NCBI RefSeq assembly: GCF_003855155.1
Contig: NZ_CP034073.1
Location: 3,968,001 to 4,032,000 of the forward strand
Direction of reading: 5' to 3'
From: Shewanella psychromarinicola
Lineage (GTDB): Bacteria > Pseudomonadota > Gammaproteobacteria > Enterobacterales > Shewanellaceae
Length of the DNA stretch: 64,000 nt
Shown piece after piece: positions 44,150-52,864 of this stretch. A program made the position numbers and the translations under genes. Below the pieces are notes generated by a model, which saw only the letters and a program-made list of their open reading frames with translations, searched no databases and had not been told where the DNA came from. The stretch's first letter is position 1. The number at the start of each line of letters is the position of its first letter.

Positions 44150-44812
44150 TTTGCCTAAAGAGGCATACTTACTCATTTTTAGGTAATAACGGGGTTTTTC
44201 AAGACAGTTGTCGCCTAAAGGTTTAATAAGCCAATAACACAGCAATGCACAGACAATATATAAGGCTAAAGCTGATGCTAAATATAAAATGAATAGATCA
44301 ATTCATTGGTTAGATGTAACCACGTCGGAGTGCGGATTATATGGGCATTGACGTAACCTGTCGGGGTTAATAATCCACTCCATGACACTAAAACACACAC
44401 CAACCACCATAATTGCTAACGGGCAGTTAACGACAAATAAGGGCTTAAATCCGGTGAATAATAGTAAGCATAATTCAATAATGAGCTCACTAACAGGCAG
44501 CTTAAATATCGATGTAGATGGGTGGTTAATGCGCGCCAAATAACGTCACTTGTAACAAACTCATGCCTGCGAAAAATAAAACAAATAGAACACACTCAAT
44601 GACAGGTTTTCGATATGGTGACTTTCCTATGGCGCCATATACTTTAAGGCGCAGCGTAATATCACTAATAGCACGACCAAAGATAATAAATTGTACCAAT
44701 GGCAGCTTATTCGCTCAAGCCACTGTTGCCACTACCCCCCTTGGTTTACTAATTAAAAAGTGTTTGAATGGCACTGCCAATAACAAAAAAGATGAAACAC
44801 CAGCGCCATAAA
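44150..44812 (-). pseudogene. Decayed membrane-protein gene, acyltransferase-3-like
   Basis: Translating the minus strand in shifting frames gives a chain of hydrophobic pieces: FIFFVIGSAI, WYNLLSLVVLLVILR, CVLFVLFFAGMSLLQV and, near the end, GLLTPTGY then RTPTWLHLTNELIYSFYI. The last part has the look of the conserved end of acyltransferase-3 proteins (W.PL.RLSY..YL). At least three frameshifts or stops separate the pieces, so no single protein can be made. The family call is tentative. Confidence 0.45.
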
Positions 44813-44813
44813 G

Positions 44814-45470
44814 TTAACGAATCAACGTCTGTTCAGCTTTCATCTCTTCTCTAGTTCTTAAAAACGGTATGAGTATTAAAGGTAATATAACAATTACTGA
44901 TTCTATAAAGAACATATTAGCATAGCCCATATGTTCTGAGACAATCCCCTGCCAATAGTTAGATACCATAATGGCTAGGTTTCCAAAGGCCATATAAACT
45001 GTAAATTGGGTTGCCGCTACCATAGGATTGGTTGCACCCATAAAATAAGCTATCGATACGGCAAAGCCCATACCAAAGATAAATCCATGCGCTGTAGCAA
45101 TGGTGTAAAACTCATAAGTATGAATATCTTCTAAGCCAGCCATATATATTCTTGTACCTAAATATAGTCCGGGAAATATCAGTAGGAAATAGAAAGTAAA
45201 CAACATCTTTCGCAAGCCAAAGATATCAGCCAAATATCCGCCGATGACACACCCAATGCCCGCAAAAATGGTATTGAGTAATGTTACCTGAGAAATTTCA
45301 TTATTGCTAAGGCCTAGATCGACTTGAATAGTCTGCAAGGAAGCATAAGCCAAAGCCATGGTGCCAGTAGGAAGAAAAGCAAACAATAAGGCTAGGATCG
45401 GTATTCTACCCGAAAGCCAAAAACTATCGAAGACGGCTTTAATGAAGTAGATAAAACTAACGTATAATTC
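44814..45470 (-). pseudogene. MFS transporter, C-terminal half, separated by the ISAs1-type element
   Basis: This is the second half of an AmpG/PAT-like transporter interrupted at 45461-45470. After removal of the IS and one copy of the 10-bp duplication, the frame runs from YVSFIYFIKAVFDSFWLSG into ALLFAFLPTGTMALAYASLQ without a stop. It provides about six transmembrane helices, including the loop GGYLADIFGLRKM. No start is expected here in the cell except by chance (a TTG at 45386). Confidence 0.85.
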
Positions 45471-46714
45471 CAGGGCCAGATCGTGAACGTTATTTGAGCG
45501 ATTTTAGAAGGATATTGACCTGATCACGTGCTTGTGATCTTATACTCCTTTTTCAGGAGTCAGATTATGTATATCGAATCATTCAAGCAGCATTTTAGTG
45601 CCATTGACGACCACCGCCAAAGTGCAAAAGTCACCTATCCCCTGTTCGATATACTGTTCGGTTCGCTGTGCGCTGTTATTGCGAGTTCCAATGGCTGGTT
45701 CGAGATCCGAGAATACATTCTTGGTCACCATTCTTGGTTCAAAAAACAAAAAATGTTCATCGATGGGATCCCTGCTGACGATACCATTGCTAGGATAGTT
45801 TCTATGATTGATCCTGATAGCTTTAATGCATGTTTTCTCGCATGGATGAAATCAGTTCACCAGCTGACTAATGGAGAAGTCATTGCGATTGATGGAAAGA
45901 CGCTACGTGGGTCATATAATCGTGATGATCGAAGCAGCACTATCCACATGATAAGCGCTTATGCCTCAGCGAATAAGCTGGTACTGGGTCAATTAAAAGC
46001 AGAGCAAAAAAGTAATGAAATCACAGCCATTCCAACCTTATTGAAAATGCTAGACCTGCGCGGAGCACTAGTGACAATCGATGCTATGGGCTGTCAAACG
46101 GCTATTGCTACAACGATTGTCGACAAAGGTGGCGATTACCTATTGGCGGTAAAAAACAATCAAGGCAACTTAGCTAAAGCGGTAAATAAAGCGTTTAGTT
46201 CGCACCGTTCAGCTGGCTTAAGTGATGACCATGTCAATATAGAAACTGGTCATGGTCGTATTGAAAACCGAACCTGCTATGTGCTGAGTTCAGCTGCACT
46301 TGACGGTGATTTTACACATTGGGAAGCACTAAAATCCATCGTTATGGTTGAAAGCTTTAGGGCTGTTAAAGGTAAGGCGGCGAGCCTTGAGTATCGTTAC
46401 TATATTAGTTCGAAAGTGTTATCAGCAGAGCAAGCTTTAAGTGCGACTCGCGAACATTGGGGGATCGAGTCAATGCACTGGGTTCTGGATGTCAGCATGA
46501 ATGAAGATTCATGCCAGATCTACAAAAATAACGGCGCTGAAAATCTCGCTTACTTAAGGCACATGTCTCTAAACATGCTGCAAAAAGAACCGACAAAGTT
46601 GAGCATTGTTGGTAAACGAAAGCGTTGTTTAATGAATCCTGAATTTCTAGAGAAAGTATTAATCGCTGGATTATGCGTGCCGACTAAATAATGAACACTC
46701 ATGCGGTCGCCCTG
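45471..46714 (+). mobile_element. ISAs1-family insertion sequence
   Basis: The 1244-bp element begins CAGGGCCAGATCGTGAACGTT and ends, read inward, CAGGGCGACCGCATGAGTG. It is flanked by a perfect 10-bp duplication CGTATAATTC (45461-45470 and 46715-46724). It carries one transposase gene. It is inserted in an MFS transporter gene and shares its ends with the two MITEs at 4691 and 52188. Confidence 0.95.
45567..46691 (+). CDS. ISAs1-family transposase
   Basis: The 374-residue transposase has the standard H-repeat/ISAs1 layout: N-terminal DHRQSAKVTYPLFDILFGSLCA (in parts), the first catalytic Asp in GEVIAIDGKTLRGS, the second in GALVTIDAMGCQ and the Glu in REHWGIESMHWVLDVSMNED. I chose ATG 45567 because CAGGAGTCAG precedes it; an upstream in-frame start at 45528 lacks a ribosome site. 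The gene looks intact, so it could supply transposase to the related MITEs. Confidence 0.95.
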   Translation: MYIESFKQHFSAIDDHRQSAKVTYPLFDILFGSLCAVIASSNGWFEIREYILGHHSWFKKQKMFIDGIPADDTIARIVSMIDPDSFNACFLAWMKSVHQLTNGEVIAIDGKTLRGSYNRDDRSSTIHMISAYASANKLVLGQLKAEQKSNEITAIPTLLKMLDLRGALVTIDAMGCQTAIATTIVDKGGDYLLAVKNNQGNLAKAVNKAFSSHRSAGLSDDHVNIETGHGRIENRTCYVLSSAALDGDFTHWEALKSIVMVESFRAVKGKAASLEYRYYISSKVLSAEQALSATREHWGIESMHWVLDVSMNEDSCQIYKNNGAENLAYLRHMSLNMLQKEPTKLSIVGKRKRCLMNPEFLEKVLIAGLCVPTK

Positions 46715-47360
46715 CGTATAATTCATGAAGAACTGATTTTTCTGTGACTATTTTTGCTTTTTGTATATGTAGATCTTTTACAAAAAACAAAATAAACAAT
46801 AAATTCAGAAATAATAGTACGCTAATGACCATAAGAGCAACATCAAAACCCCAATAGCCATAGATGAAAATCGCACCACTACCACCAATCGCAATACCTA
46901 AATACTGGCCACCGAACATAATACCACTGGCTCGGCCCCGCTCATCAGGTTTCAAATTACTTATTGCTAATGCATCAATAGCCACATCCTGTGTGGCGGC
47001 AAAGATGTTGTGTAGAATAAATAGACTCACTAGTGCATCGAAATTTTCAACAACATCCAGTAACCCTGAGATCAATAACGTGATCAACATCATTATGGTA
47101 CAGGCAACAATCCATGCTTTTCTACCGCCATAATGGGTGAACTTGATAATATCGACAAATGGGGCAACCGCCCATTTAAAGGTCCAAGGAAGAAAGAGTG
47201 CAGCGGTGAAAATCCCAATTACGTCTAGACCTAAACCAGACTGACGCATAATAGAGACGAGTGCAATACTGGTAAATCCAAATGGGATACCCTCAGAAAT
47301 ATACATCATACCAAAGGAAAACAATCGGCCTTTGGTCGTATTAAATAGATTACCTTGCAT
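46715..47360 (-). pseudogene. MFS transporter, N-terminal half (AmpG/PAT-like)
   Basis: The first 212 or so codons of a major-facilitator protein. Transmembrane helices and family-like segments are visible: FGMMYISEGIPFGFTSIAL, LFLPWTFKWAVAPFVDI (typical of AmpG-like and acetyl-CoA transporter-like MFS) and ATQDVAIDALAISNLKPDERGRASG (in parts). I chose ATG 47360, preceded by AGGA; the frame is open to 47444. AmpG members import anhydro-muropeptides, but the subgroup cannot be fixed here. The gene is inactivated by the ISAs1 element, with the frame otherwise preserved. Confidence 0.85.
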
Positions 47361-47564
47361 AAACATCCTAATTATTTTAATTAAATATATGATGCTGGTG
47401 CGGACGTAACACAAACGTCGGTGATATTTAGGTGTGTATATCAATCAATGACTTGTGATGTTTTAATGATTGAAAAATTACTAATAAACAATGTTATGAA
47501 TACATATTGTAGTCTATTAAATGGCTAATTTTTCTAAAACACAGTGCTTCATTAATGGGTTAAG

Positions 47565-47931
47565 CCAAAACCGGTGCAGTAACACTTATTAAACGTGTTG
47601 GCAGTACGCTAGATTTGAACATTCAGTTTCACATGCTGTTTTAGAAGGTGCGCGGAGCGGAGATAAGCTAGGTAACACCCAAATTACGCACATTAAAGCG
47701 CCTACCCATAATGATATAGTCAATCAAATGCACACCATCAGTTGTCGCGTGAGCGGTATTTGTAAAAAGTAGGGTTATTAACCCAAAAGATGGAGAACAC
47801 TTACCTAAACTTTGCAGAAGATGATGACGACGGCCTGTTAGCGTTTACAGGGGAAAACAGCCCAACTTACTATCTCAATAAAATATTGATTCCGACAATC
47901 AGACAAACCCTAGCTAACAGCAATCAATAAA
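47565..47931 (+). pseudogene. IS91-like transposase remnant
   Basis: Pieces in different plus-strand frames resemble the Y2 transposases of IS91-type elements: KRVGSTLDLNIQFHMLF, then KAPTHNDIVNQMHTISCRV, then MENTYLNFAEDDDDGLLAF, in the family's order. Stops and frameshifts separate them, so the gene is dead. The last piece (ATG 47790) is open to 47931, just before the next gene's 3' end. Confidence 0.6.
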
Positions 47932-47936
47932 CGTGG

Positions 47937-48389
47937 TTAGCCTAACCATTGCTTAAACTGGTCCCAAATACCTAATGACGTGTCAGAAAATAAATCGATA
48001 CCTAATGCTGACTTGATAATATAAAGCACCAGTAAACCAAGTAGCATCGAGGCAAATATAACTGTAAAAACTAACATTACCATGATCGCTAACGAGGCAT
48101 TTTTTTCACGACGTGTGTAAGCACGTTTATTTCGTCCCAGTAGAAATACATAATAAAAACGCCACTTTATAAACGGAAATTTAAATGTTCCCCGATTATC
48201 AATAAAGTGGCTGCCCCATGTATTTGGACCTAACGCGCCTTTAATACCCTCGAGTTGTTTATCAGTATAAGATTGAACCAGTTGTGCTGGTAACCTCCCG
48301 AGTAACTTAGCGATTAAAGGATCTTGTCTAATATCCTTTTTATTGGGAGCCAGAGGGTCATCTTGCTCACTCGCTTGCCGCTGTGTCAT
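47937..48389 (-). CDS. Conserved-type hypothetical membrane protein
   Basis: The 150-residue protein has an Asp/Lys-rich cytosolic N-terminus, a middle segment (LIAKLLGRLPAQLVQSYTD, then KGALGPNTWGSHFIDNRGTF) and one clear transmembrane helix at about 103-128. It resembles short Shewanella-type proteins sometimes labelled, probably wrongly, as a shikimate-pathway transferase; I see no such domain. It stands alone, with decayed IS91-like DNA on its 3' side. Function unknown. Confidence 0.65.
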   Translation of the reverse strand: MTQRQASEQDDPLAPNKKDIRQDPLIAKLLGRLPAQLVQSYTDKQLEGIKGALGPNTWGSHFIDNRGTFKFPFIKWRFYYVFLLGRNKRAYTRREKNASLAIMVMLVFTVIFASMLLGLLVLYIIKSALGIDLFSDTSLGIWDQFKQWLG

Positions 48390-48763
48390 ACATGAGTCTC
48401 ATATTGTTGCGATAGACTTAATCATAATCCCGTTAACGGTAAATGATGCGTTATTATCATTAGTTTAGTTATCAATGCCATTGATCTACGGCAGACCGCT
48501 AAGTCGAGAAAGCGTTGGTCATCACCAGTAAAATACATAAAGATGATCCCTGTGCCCTATCAACTCTCGTCATTCATTTCCCTTAACATTATGCCTAAAC
48601 CCATGCGGTATAATCGATACAATATTGCCCACGGTACATTCAAGCTTAACGGGTTAATCACAGAGTAAAAAATATCATAATATTTCTGCATTAGGTGCCA
48701 TTAAGCATTTTCTGTTTGTGCTACTTTATTGTATGAATATTTAATATTAAACAGCGAAGACCA
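48390..48763. other. Intergenic region upstream of nnrD
   Basis: About 370 bases between two divergent genes. Apart from the promoters that must lie here, I see no gene, repeat or operator. Confidence 0.5.
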
Positions 48764-49762
48764 ATGAATACACTAACGCTCGAATATATCAATAGTATAT
48801 TGCCGCCAAGGCCAGATGACAGTCATAAGATGACCTTTGGCCAGGTGCTGAATATTGCCGGTTCGATACATTATCGAGGGGCGGCATATCTTTCTAGTTT
48901 ATCAGCGCTGCGGGTTGGTGCAGGTTACGTCACATTAGCCAGTAGCCCATCGGTCTGTGACAGTGTGAGCGCGCAAACCCCAAATGTAGTTACCTTGCCG
49001 CTACCACCTCGTCAAGCACAGCAAGCTATTGACATAAAACATATAAATACACAATCCATAGCCCCCCAAGCTGTTTTACAACTTCGGGATAAACTCGCAC
49101 AAGCCAGTGTAATTTCAATAGGCAGTGGATTGAGCATTAGCCAAAGTACAGATCAATTGAACCGTTACCCTAACCCTATAAATGGCTTAATAGTCCCTGA
49201 TGGTAATAGTGAATTTTTTTATGCCCTGCTAACAGAAATCCAAGCGAATACTCATCCGGTGATATTCGATGCGGATGCACTGAACTTTATGAGTCATTTA
49301 CTTCACCATCCTACAAGCACCGCGCAAAAACCGATTAGTTTCACCAAAAATAGCATTATTACCCCACATCCAAAAGAGCTCTCACGGTTATTAAATGTAG
49401 ATGTCAACATGATTCAAGCGCAACGGGTTCATTTTGCTAGCTTAGCGGCTAAACAATTAAATACGATCGTGGTGCTTAAAGGTAAGCACACCGTCATAAG
49501 CGATGGGGAGCACATTTTCATTAATCCTACTGGCAACAGCGCGCTAGCCAAAGCCGGTACTGGAGATGTCTTGACCGGTATGATTGCAGGATTTTGCGCC
49601 CAAGGCGTCAGCCCACTTAACGCTGCGTGCCTAGGGGTATATTTGCATGGTTTAGCAGGAGAGTTAGCCGCAAATGAATTAAGCCAATATGGGGTGCTTG
49701 CCAGTGATCTACTCGAGTACATACCTAAAGCCATCTTGCGAGTATTAAATGCCGGTCATTAA
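48764..49762 (+). CDS. nnrD: ADP-dependent NAD(P)H-hydrate dehydratase
   Basis: The enzyme repairs hydrated NADH and NADPH. The 332-residue ribokinase-like protein has the YjeF C-terminal domain pattern: GQVLNIAGSIHYRGAAYLSS near the N-terminus, VIFDADALNF, ITPHPKELSRLL and the active-site stretch NSALAKAGTGDVLTGMIAGF. It is the dehydratase domain alone; the epimerase domain (NnrE) usually fused to it in enterobacteria is absent from this gene and this window. It appears to be a single-gene unit. Confidence 0.88.
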   Translation: MNTLTLEYINSILPPRPDDSHKMTFGQVLNIAGSIHYRGAAYLSSLSALRVGAGYVTLASSPSVCDSVSAQTPNVVTLPLPPRQAQQAIDIKHINTQSIAPQAVLQLRDKLAQASVISIGSGLSISQSTDQLNRYPNPINGLIVPDGNSEFFYALLTEIQANTHPVIFDADALNFMSHLLHHPTSTAQKPISFTKNSIITPHPKELSRLLNVDVNMIQAQRVHFASLAAKQLNTIVVLKGKHTVISDGEHIFINPTGNSALAKAGTGDVLTGMIAGFCAQGVSPLNAACLGVYLHGLAGELAANELSQYGVLASDLLEYIPKAILRVLNAGH

Positions 49763-50230
49763 GGTTAATACGCCAATAACACACAATGGTTGTGTGTCTT
49801 AACAATAGCGAGCTTATGTGGGATGGGGAGTAAGCCGCAATTTACCCTGTTAACGTGACTCTGGGGTTGAATATAAAACGCTGATGCTAATCAACGTAAT
49901 CGCAGTCAAATTAGGTTATTGATTGGCGGAAGGTTTATACGTATTAACCCGTTTTAATTAATTACTAACCTAGATATGTACTTGTTACCTTGCTGCAACC
50001 TCCGGATTAAGAGTCGCTTTATCTAAAATATTAGGATGATGAGCGAAAGACAGCAACCATAGTCAGCAACACTAGCCAGCAACCATGCCATCCATTTTTT
50101 AATCAATATCATAGCCTCTTTCAGCATTTATTGCGTGACTCAATCCTTACAGAAAGATCCGAAAATACGAATAGCACTGAGGATCGACTTGTGTTTTTTG
50201 TTAACACACCGACAGATAATCGACTTGTAC
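49763..50230. other. Intergenic region between nnrD and cbpM
   Basis: About 470 bases at the converging ends of nnrD and cbpM. No open frame, clear terminator or repeat stands out. Confidence 0.5.
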
Positions 50231-50548
50231 CTATGATTTAAATCGACTAAGTTGCTGTTTGAGCCTATAGACTTCATGCTCCAATTGTTCTCTTTCATCG
50301 AGTAATTGCAAAATTAAGCCAATGCCCCCCCAATCCAGTGCAAGATCACGTTGAATTCGAGTGGCTTTTTTAACTTGATGTAAATTTTCCACGCTAAATT
50401 GCCATTGTTCTATCACCTCGCCTTGCAGTGGAATGGCTATACTATGCTCTACGAGCTCAAGTAATAATGTCGAGCTAATATCGCTGCATTCACACAGTTC
50501 ATCGCTACTCAACCAACAATCTTGTTCGTTTATATTAATCTGCAGCAT
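50231..50548 (-). CDS. cbpM: Chaperone modulator CbpM
   Basis: CbpM binds the J-domain of CbpA and inhibits its action. The 105-residue protein has a MerR-like helical N-terminal part (LSSDELCECSDISSTLLLELVEHSI, in parts), then the family's ARIQRDL-like segment KKATRIQRDLALDWGGIGLIL and a C-terminal coiled coil. Its start is 2 bases after the cbpA stop codon, the usual cbpA-cbpM operon. Confidence 0.92.
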   Translation of the reverse strand: MLQININEQDCWLSSDELCECSDISSTLLLELVEHSIAIPLQGEVIEQWQFSVENLHQVKKATRIQRDLALDWGGIGLILQLLDEREQLEHEVYRLKQQLSRFKS

Positions 50549-50550
50549 GG

Positions 50551-51522
50551 TTATTTACTCCAACTGGCACGAGGGTCGAATGTATTTTTTTCGGCTAGCT
50601 CAGTCCACAATGGCTTGCTTGTCTCATCTGGTGATGTCGGAACCACAATTTTAAGCACCGCAAATAAATCGCCCTGCACTTTTTTACTGAGTAAACCTTT
50701 GCCTTTTATGCGTAATCGCTGTCCTGACTGACTATTGGCGGGGATACTGAGTTGAATATTACCCGTTAACGTGGGCAATTTAAGCTTGGTACCCAACACG
50801 GCTTCCCAAGGTGCAATAGGCACAACAATACTCAAGTTTCGACCATCAACATCAAATAAAGGATGCGGCGCAAAACGAATTTGTAAATACAAATCGCCAT
50901 TATCGGCTTTGGTCGGTCCCGGTCCACCTTGCCCTTTAAGGCGAATACGTTCGCCATTAATAACCCCGGCAGGAATTTTAACTTTTAGAGATTTGGGCTG
51001 ATCAACAACATGACCTTGGGGATCACGTTGCTGTAAGGTAAACGCTACAGGCTTAAGAGTGTCGACCAAGGTTTCTTCAAGGAACATCGGGAACTCAATT
51101 TCGATATCTTGGCCTTTTGGCTGCTGAGCTTGGTGACTTCTTTGTTGCCCGCTATGCTCAAAGCCTGAATGCCTTCCACCAAACATTGAATTAAAAAAGT
51201 CCGCAAATTCTTGATCAGTTTGTGGATCACTTTGCTGTTGGCCCCAATCTTGACCTGCACCATTTGCACCACCTTGATTAGCATAGCGATGTTGGGTTCT
51301 ATTTAGGTGATGATGGCGCAACTCGTCATATTCGGCACGCTTTTTAGTATTGTGTAATACCTCATAGGCTTCACTAATTTCTTTGAATTTTGCTTCTGCT
51401 TCAGGATGTTTGCTCACATCAGGATGGTACTGCACCGCGAGTTTTTTATACGTTTTTTTTATTACTTTATCATCCGCATCAGGTTCTACCCCTAATACAG
51501 TGTAATAGTCTTTAAAATTCAT
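50551..51522 (-). CDS. cbpA: Curved-DNA-binding protein CbpA (DnaJ-type co-chaperone)
   Basis: The protein has an N-terminal J-domain (residues 1-70, with the HPD motif in QYHPDVSK), a Gly/Gln-rich linker (about 75-135) and two C-terminal beta domains (IEFPMFLEETLVDT; LRIKGKGLLSK near the end). It lacks the zinc-finger domain of DnaJ, as expected for CbpA. I chose ATG 51522 (323 residues) because GGGGAT precedes it; the upstream in-frame start at 51585 is not family-like. It acts with DnaK and binds curved DNA. cbpM follows directly. Confidence 0.95.
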   Translation of the reverse strand: MNFKDYYTVLGVEPDADDKVIKKTYKKLAVQYHPDVSKHPEAEAKFKEISEAYEVLHNTKKRAEYDELRHHHLNRTQHRYANQGGANGAGQDWGQQQSDPQTDQEFADFFNSMFGGRHSGFEHSGQQRSHQAQQPKGQDIEIEFPMFLEETLVDTLKPVAFTLQQRDPQGHVVDQPKSLKVKIPAGVINGERIRLKGQGGPGPTKADNGDLYLQIRFAPHPLFDVDGRNLSIVVPIAPWEAVLGTKLKLPTLTGNIQLSIPANSQSGQRLRIKGKGLLSKKVQGDLFAVLKIVVPTSPDETSKPLWTELAEKNTFDPRASWSK

Positions 51523-52187
51523 TTTATCCCCTAACAAAAAACAAGTTTGCAACGGATCATCAGACGGCTTGGAACTAATCAACATTAATAAGTTTAGGCC
51601 CAGAGAGAAAGAACACGCTTGATCTTGATCAACTCTATTACAATATCTCTAGTTTAGCTAATAAGCATCAAGTGATGACAAAAATAACTGTTAACTGAAA
51701 AGATATTGCATATTAAAGATCATATACAACTAATTATATTAATAATAAATTACCGGCGCCCTTGGCATTAATAGTCTAGGCGCTCACCTTCAATATCAAG
51801 CTTATTCAGTAAAGAAAACGGCAAACAATGCAGTTACAGCAATTAATGCCACCCTTTTTGTCATCACGGTTAAAGATATCAAGCGAGTAAGTAAAGATAA
51901 GCTTAAGGAACTGAGATCTGTCAGTCTAGTCGGATCAGGTAAAGGGTTCAGGTTATCTTCGCTACTAAATATTATAAGGTAAAAACAGATATGGAAAAAT
52001 CACCTGTCTTGTTAATCAACTAAACAAGGCGAGTTAACACTAGCTTGGTTTTTAGTCTAAGCCCGATAATAGAACGCCCTATATTGTCGATTTTTTACAT
52101 TGCTTTTATTTTTCAAATTCCTCGCAAGAAACGAATAATACAATAACATCTGCTTAAACAATCCTGACACAAGGGGCTTGCACAACC
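51523..52187. other. Intergenic region upstream of cbpA
   Basis: About 665 AT-rich bases up to the second MITE. The cbpA promoter should lie at the left end. I see no small gene or repeat. Confidence 0.5.
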
Positions 52188-52340
52188 CAGGGCAACCGCA
52201 TGAACGTTTTTTACTCATAAATTGTCCGATAAATATTCAATAATTGTCCGGCCGTTAGCCTGAAAACAAGAGCGGATTAATGCAATCGAGTGCACCTTCA
52301 TCAAATAGGTGAATTATTAAGCACTCATGCGGTCGCCCTG
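52188..52340. mobile_element. 153-bp MITE related to an ISAs1-family element (copy 2)
   Basis: It is a near-copy of the element at 4691-4847 (same ends, and the same interior including AATTGTCCGATAAATATTC), with a few substitutions and a short deletion near the middle. It is flanked by a perfect 10-bp duplication TTGCACAACC (52178-52187 and 52341-52350). Its right end matches the right end of the ISAs1-type element for 19 bases. Confidence 0.92.
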
Positions 52341-52864
52341 TTGCACAACCCACTATGCCGACGTTGCTGATTAATTGGTATTAAGAGGCTGGAATGATAA
52401 CAATAGCATTCTAACGCATTGCAATGAATTACAAGGTGTTAAACAGTCACCAAGCCTCATCATTATTGTACCCTTCCAGCGCTAGGCGTATCGGCTTAGG
52501 AGCAGTGATACCAATGCGCATATCTATTTGAGCAATCTAGAGGGTTAACATAAACGATAACGTCCTTGTTTTCATTCGTAATAGCCAGCTATTAGTTAAT
52601 AAAATACCAAGCTGTCACTTATTATTTTGTGCAACTTTAGGCCATTTATTGATGCGAATTGGTATTAAATGCCTCCTTAACTGCCGGTGTAAATACAACA
52701 TAAAAATTTATCAAAAATAAAGATTTTTGATAAAAAATATCTGCAAATAAAAAAACATAAACTAAACTTGAATTGTTTTATTTTGAAAACACATGGTTAA
52801 TCAACATTATTAACTAACATTGGAAGTTTAAAACCGAATAAATAACAATCGGTTGGAGGTTGGG
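52341..52864. other. Intergenic region upstream of the arylsulfatase
   Basis: About 520 AT-rich bases; the part next to the sulfatase (52690-52800) is very rich in A and T and probably holds its promoter. No gene or clear operator seen. Confidence 0.5.

Noticed and set aside
44563..44811. 82-codon plus-strand frame
   Set aside because: Antisense to a decayed membrane-protein gene; no domain.
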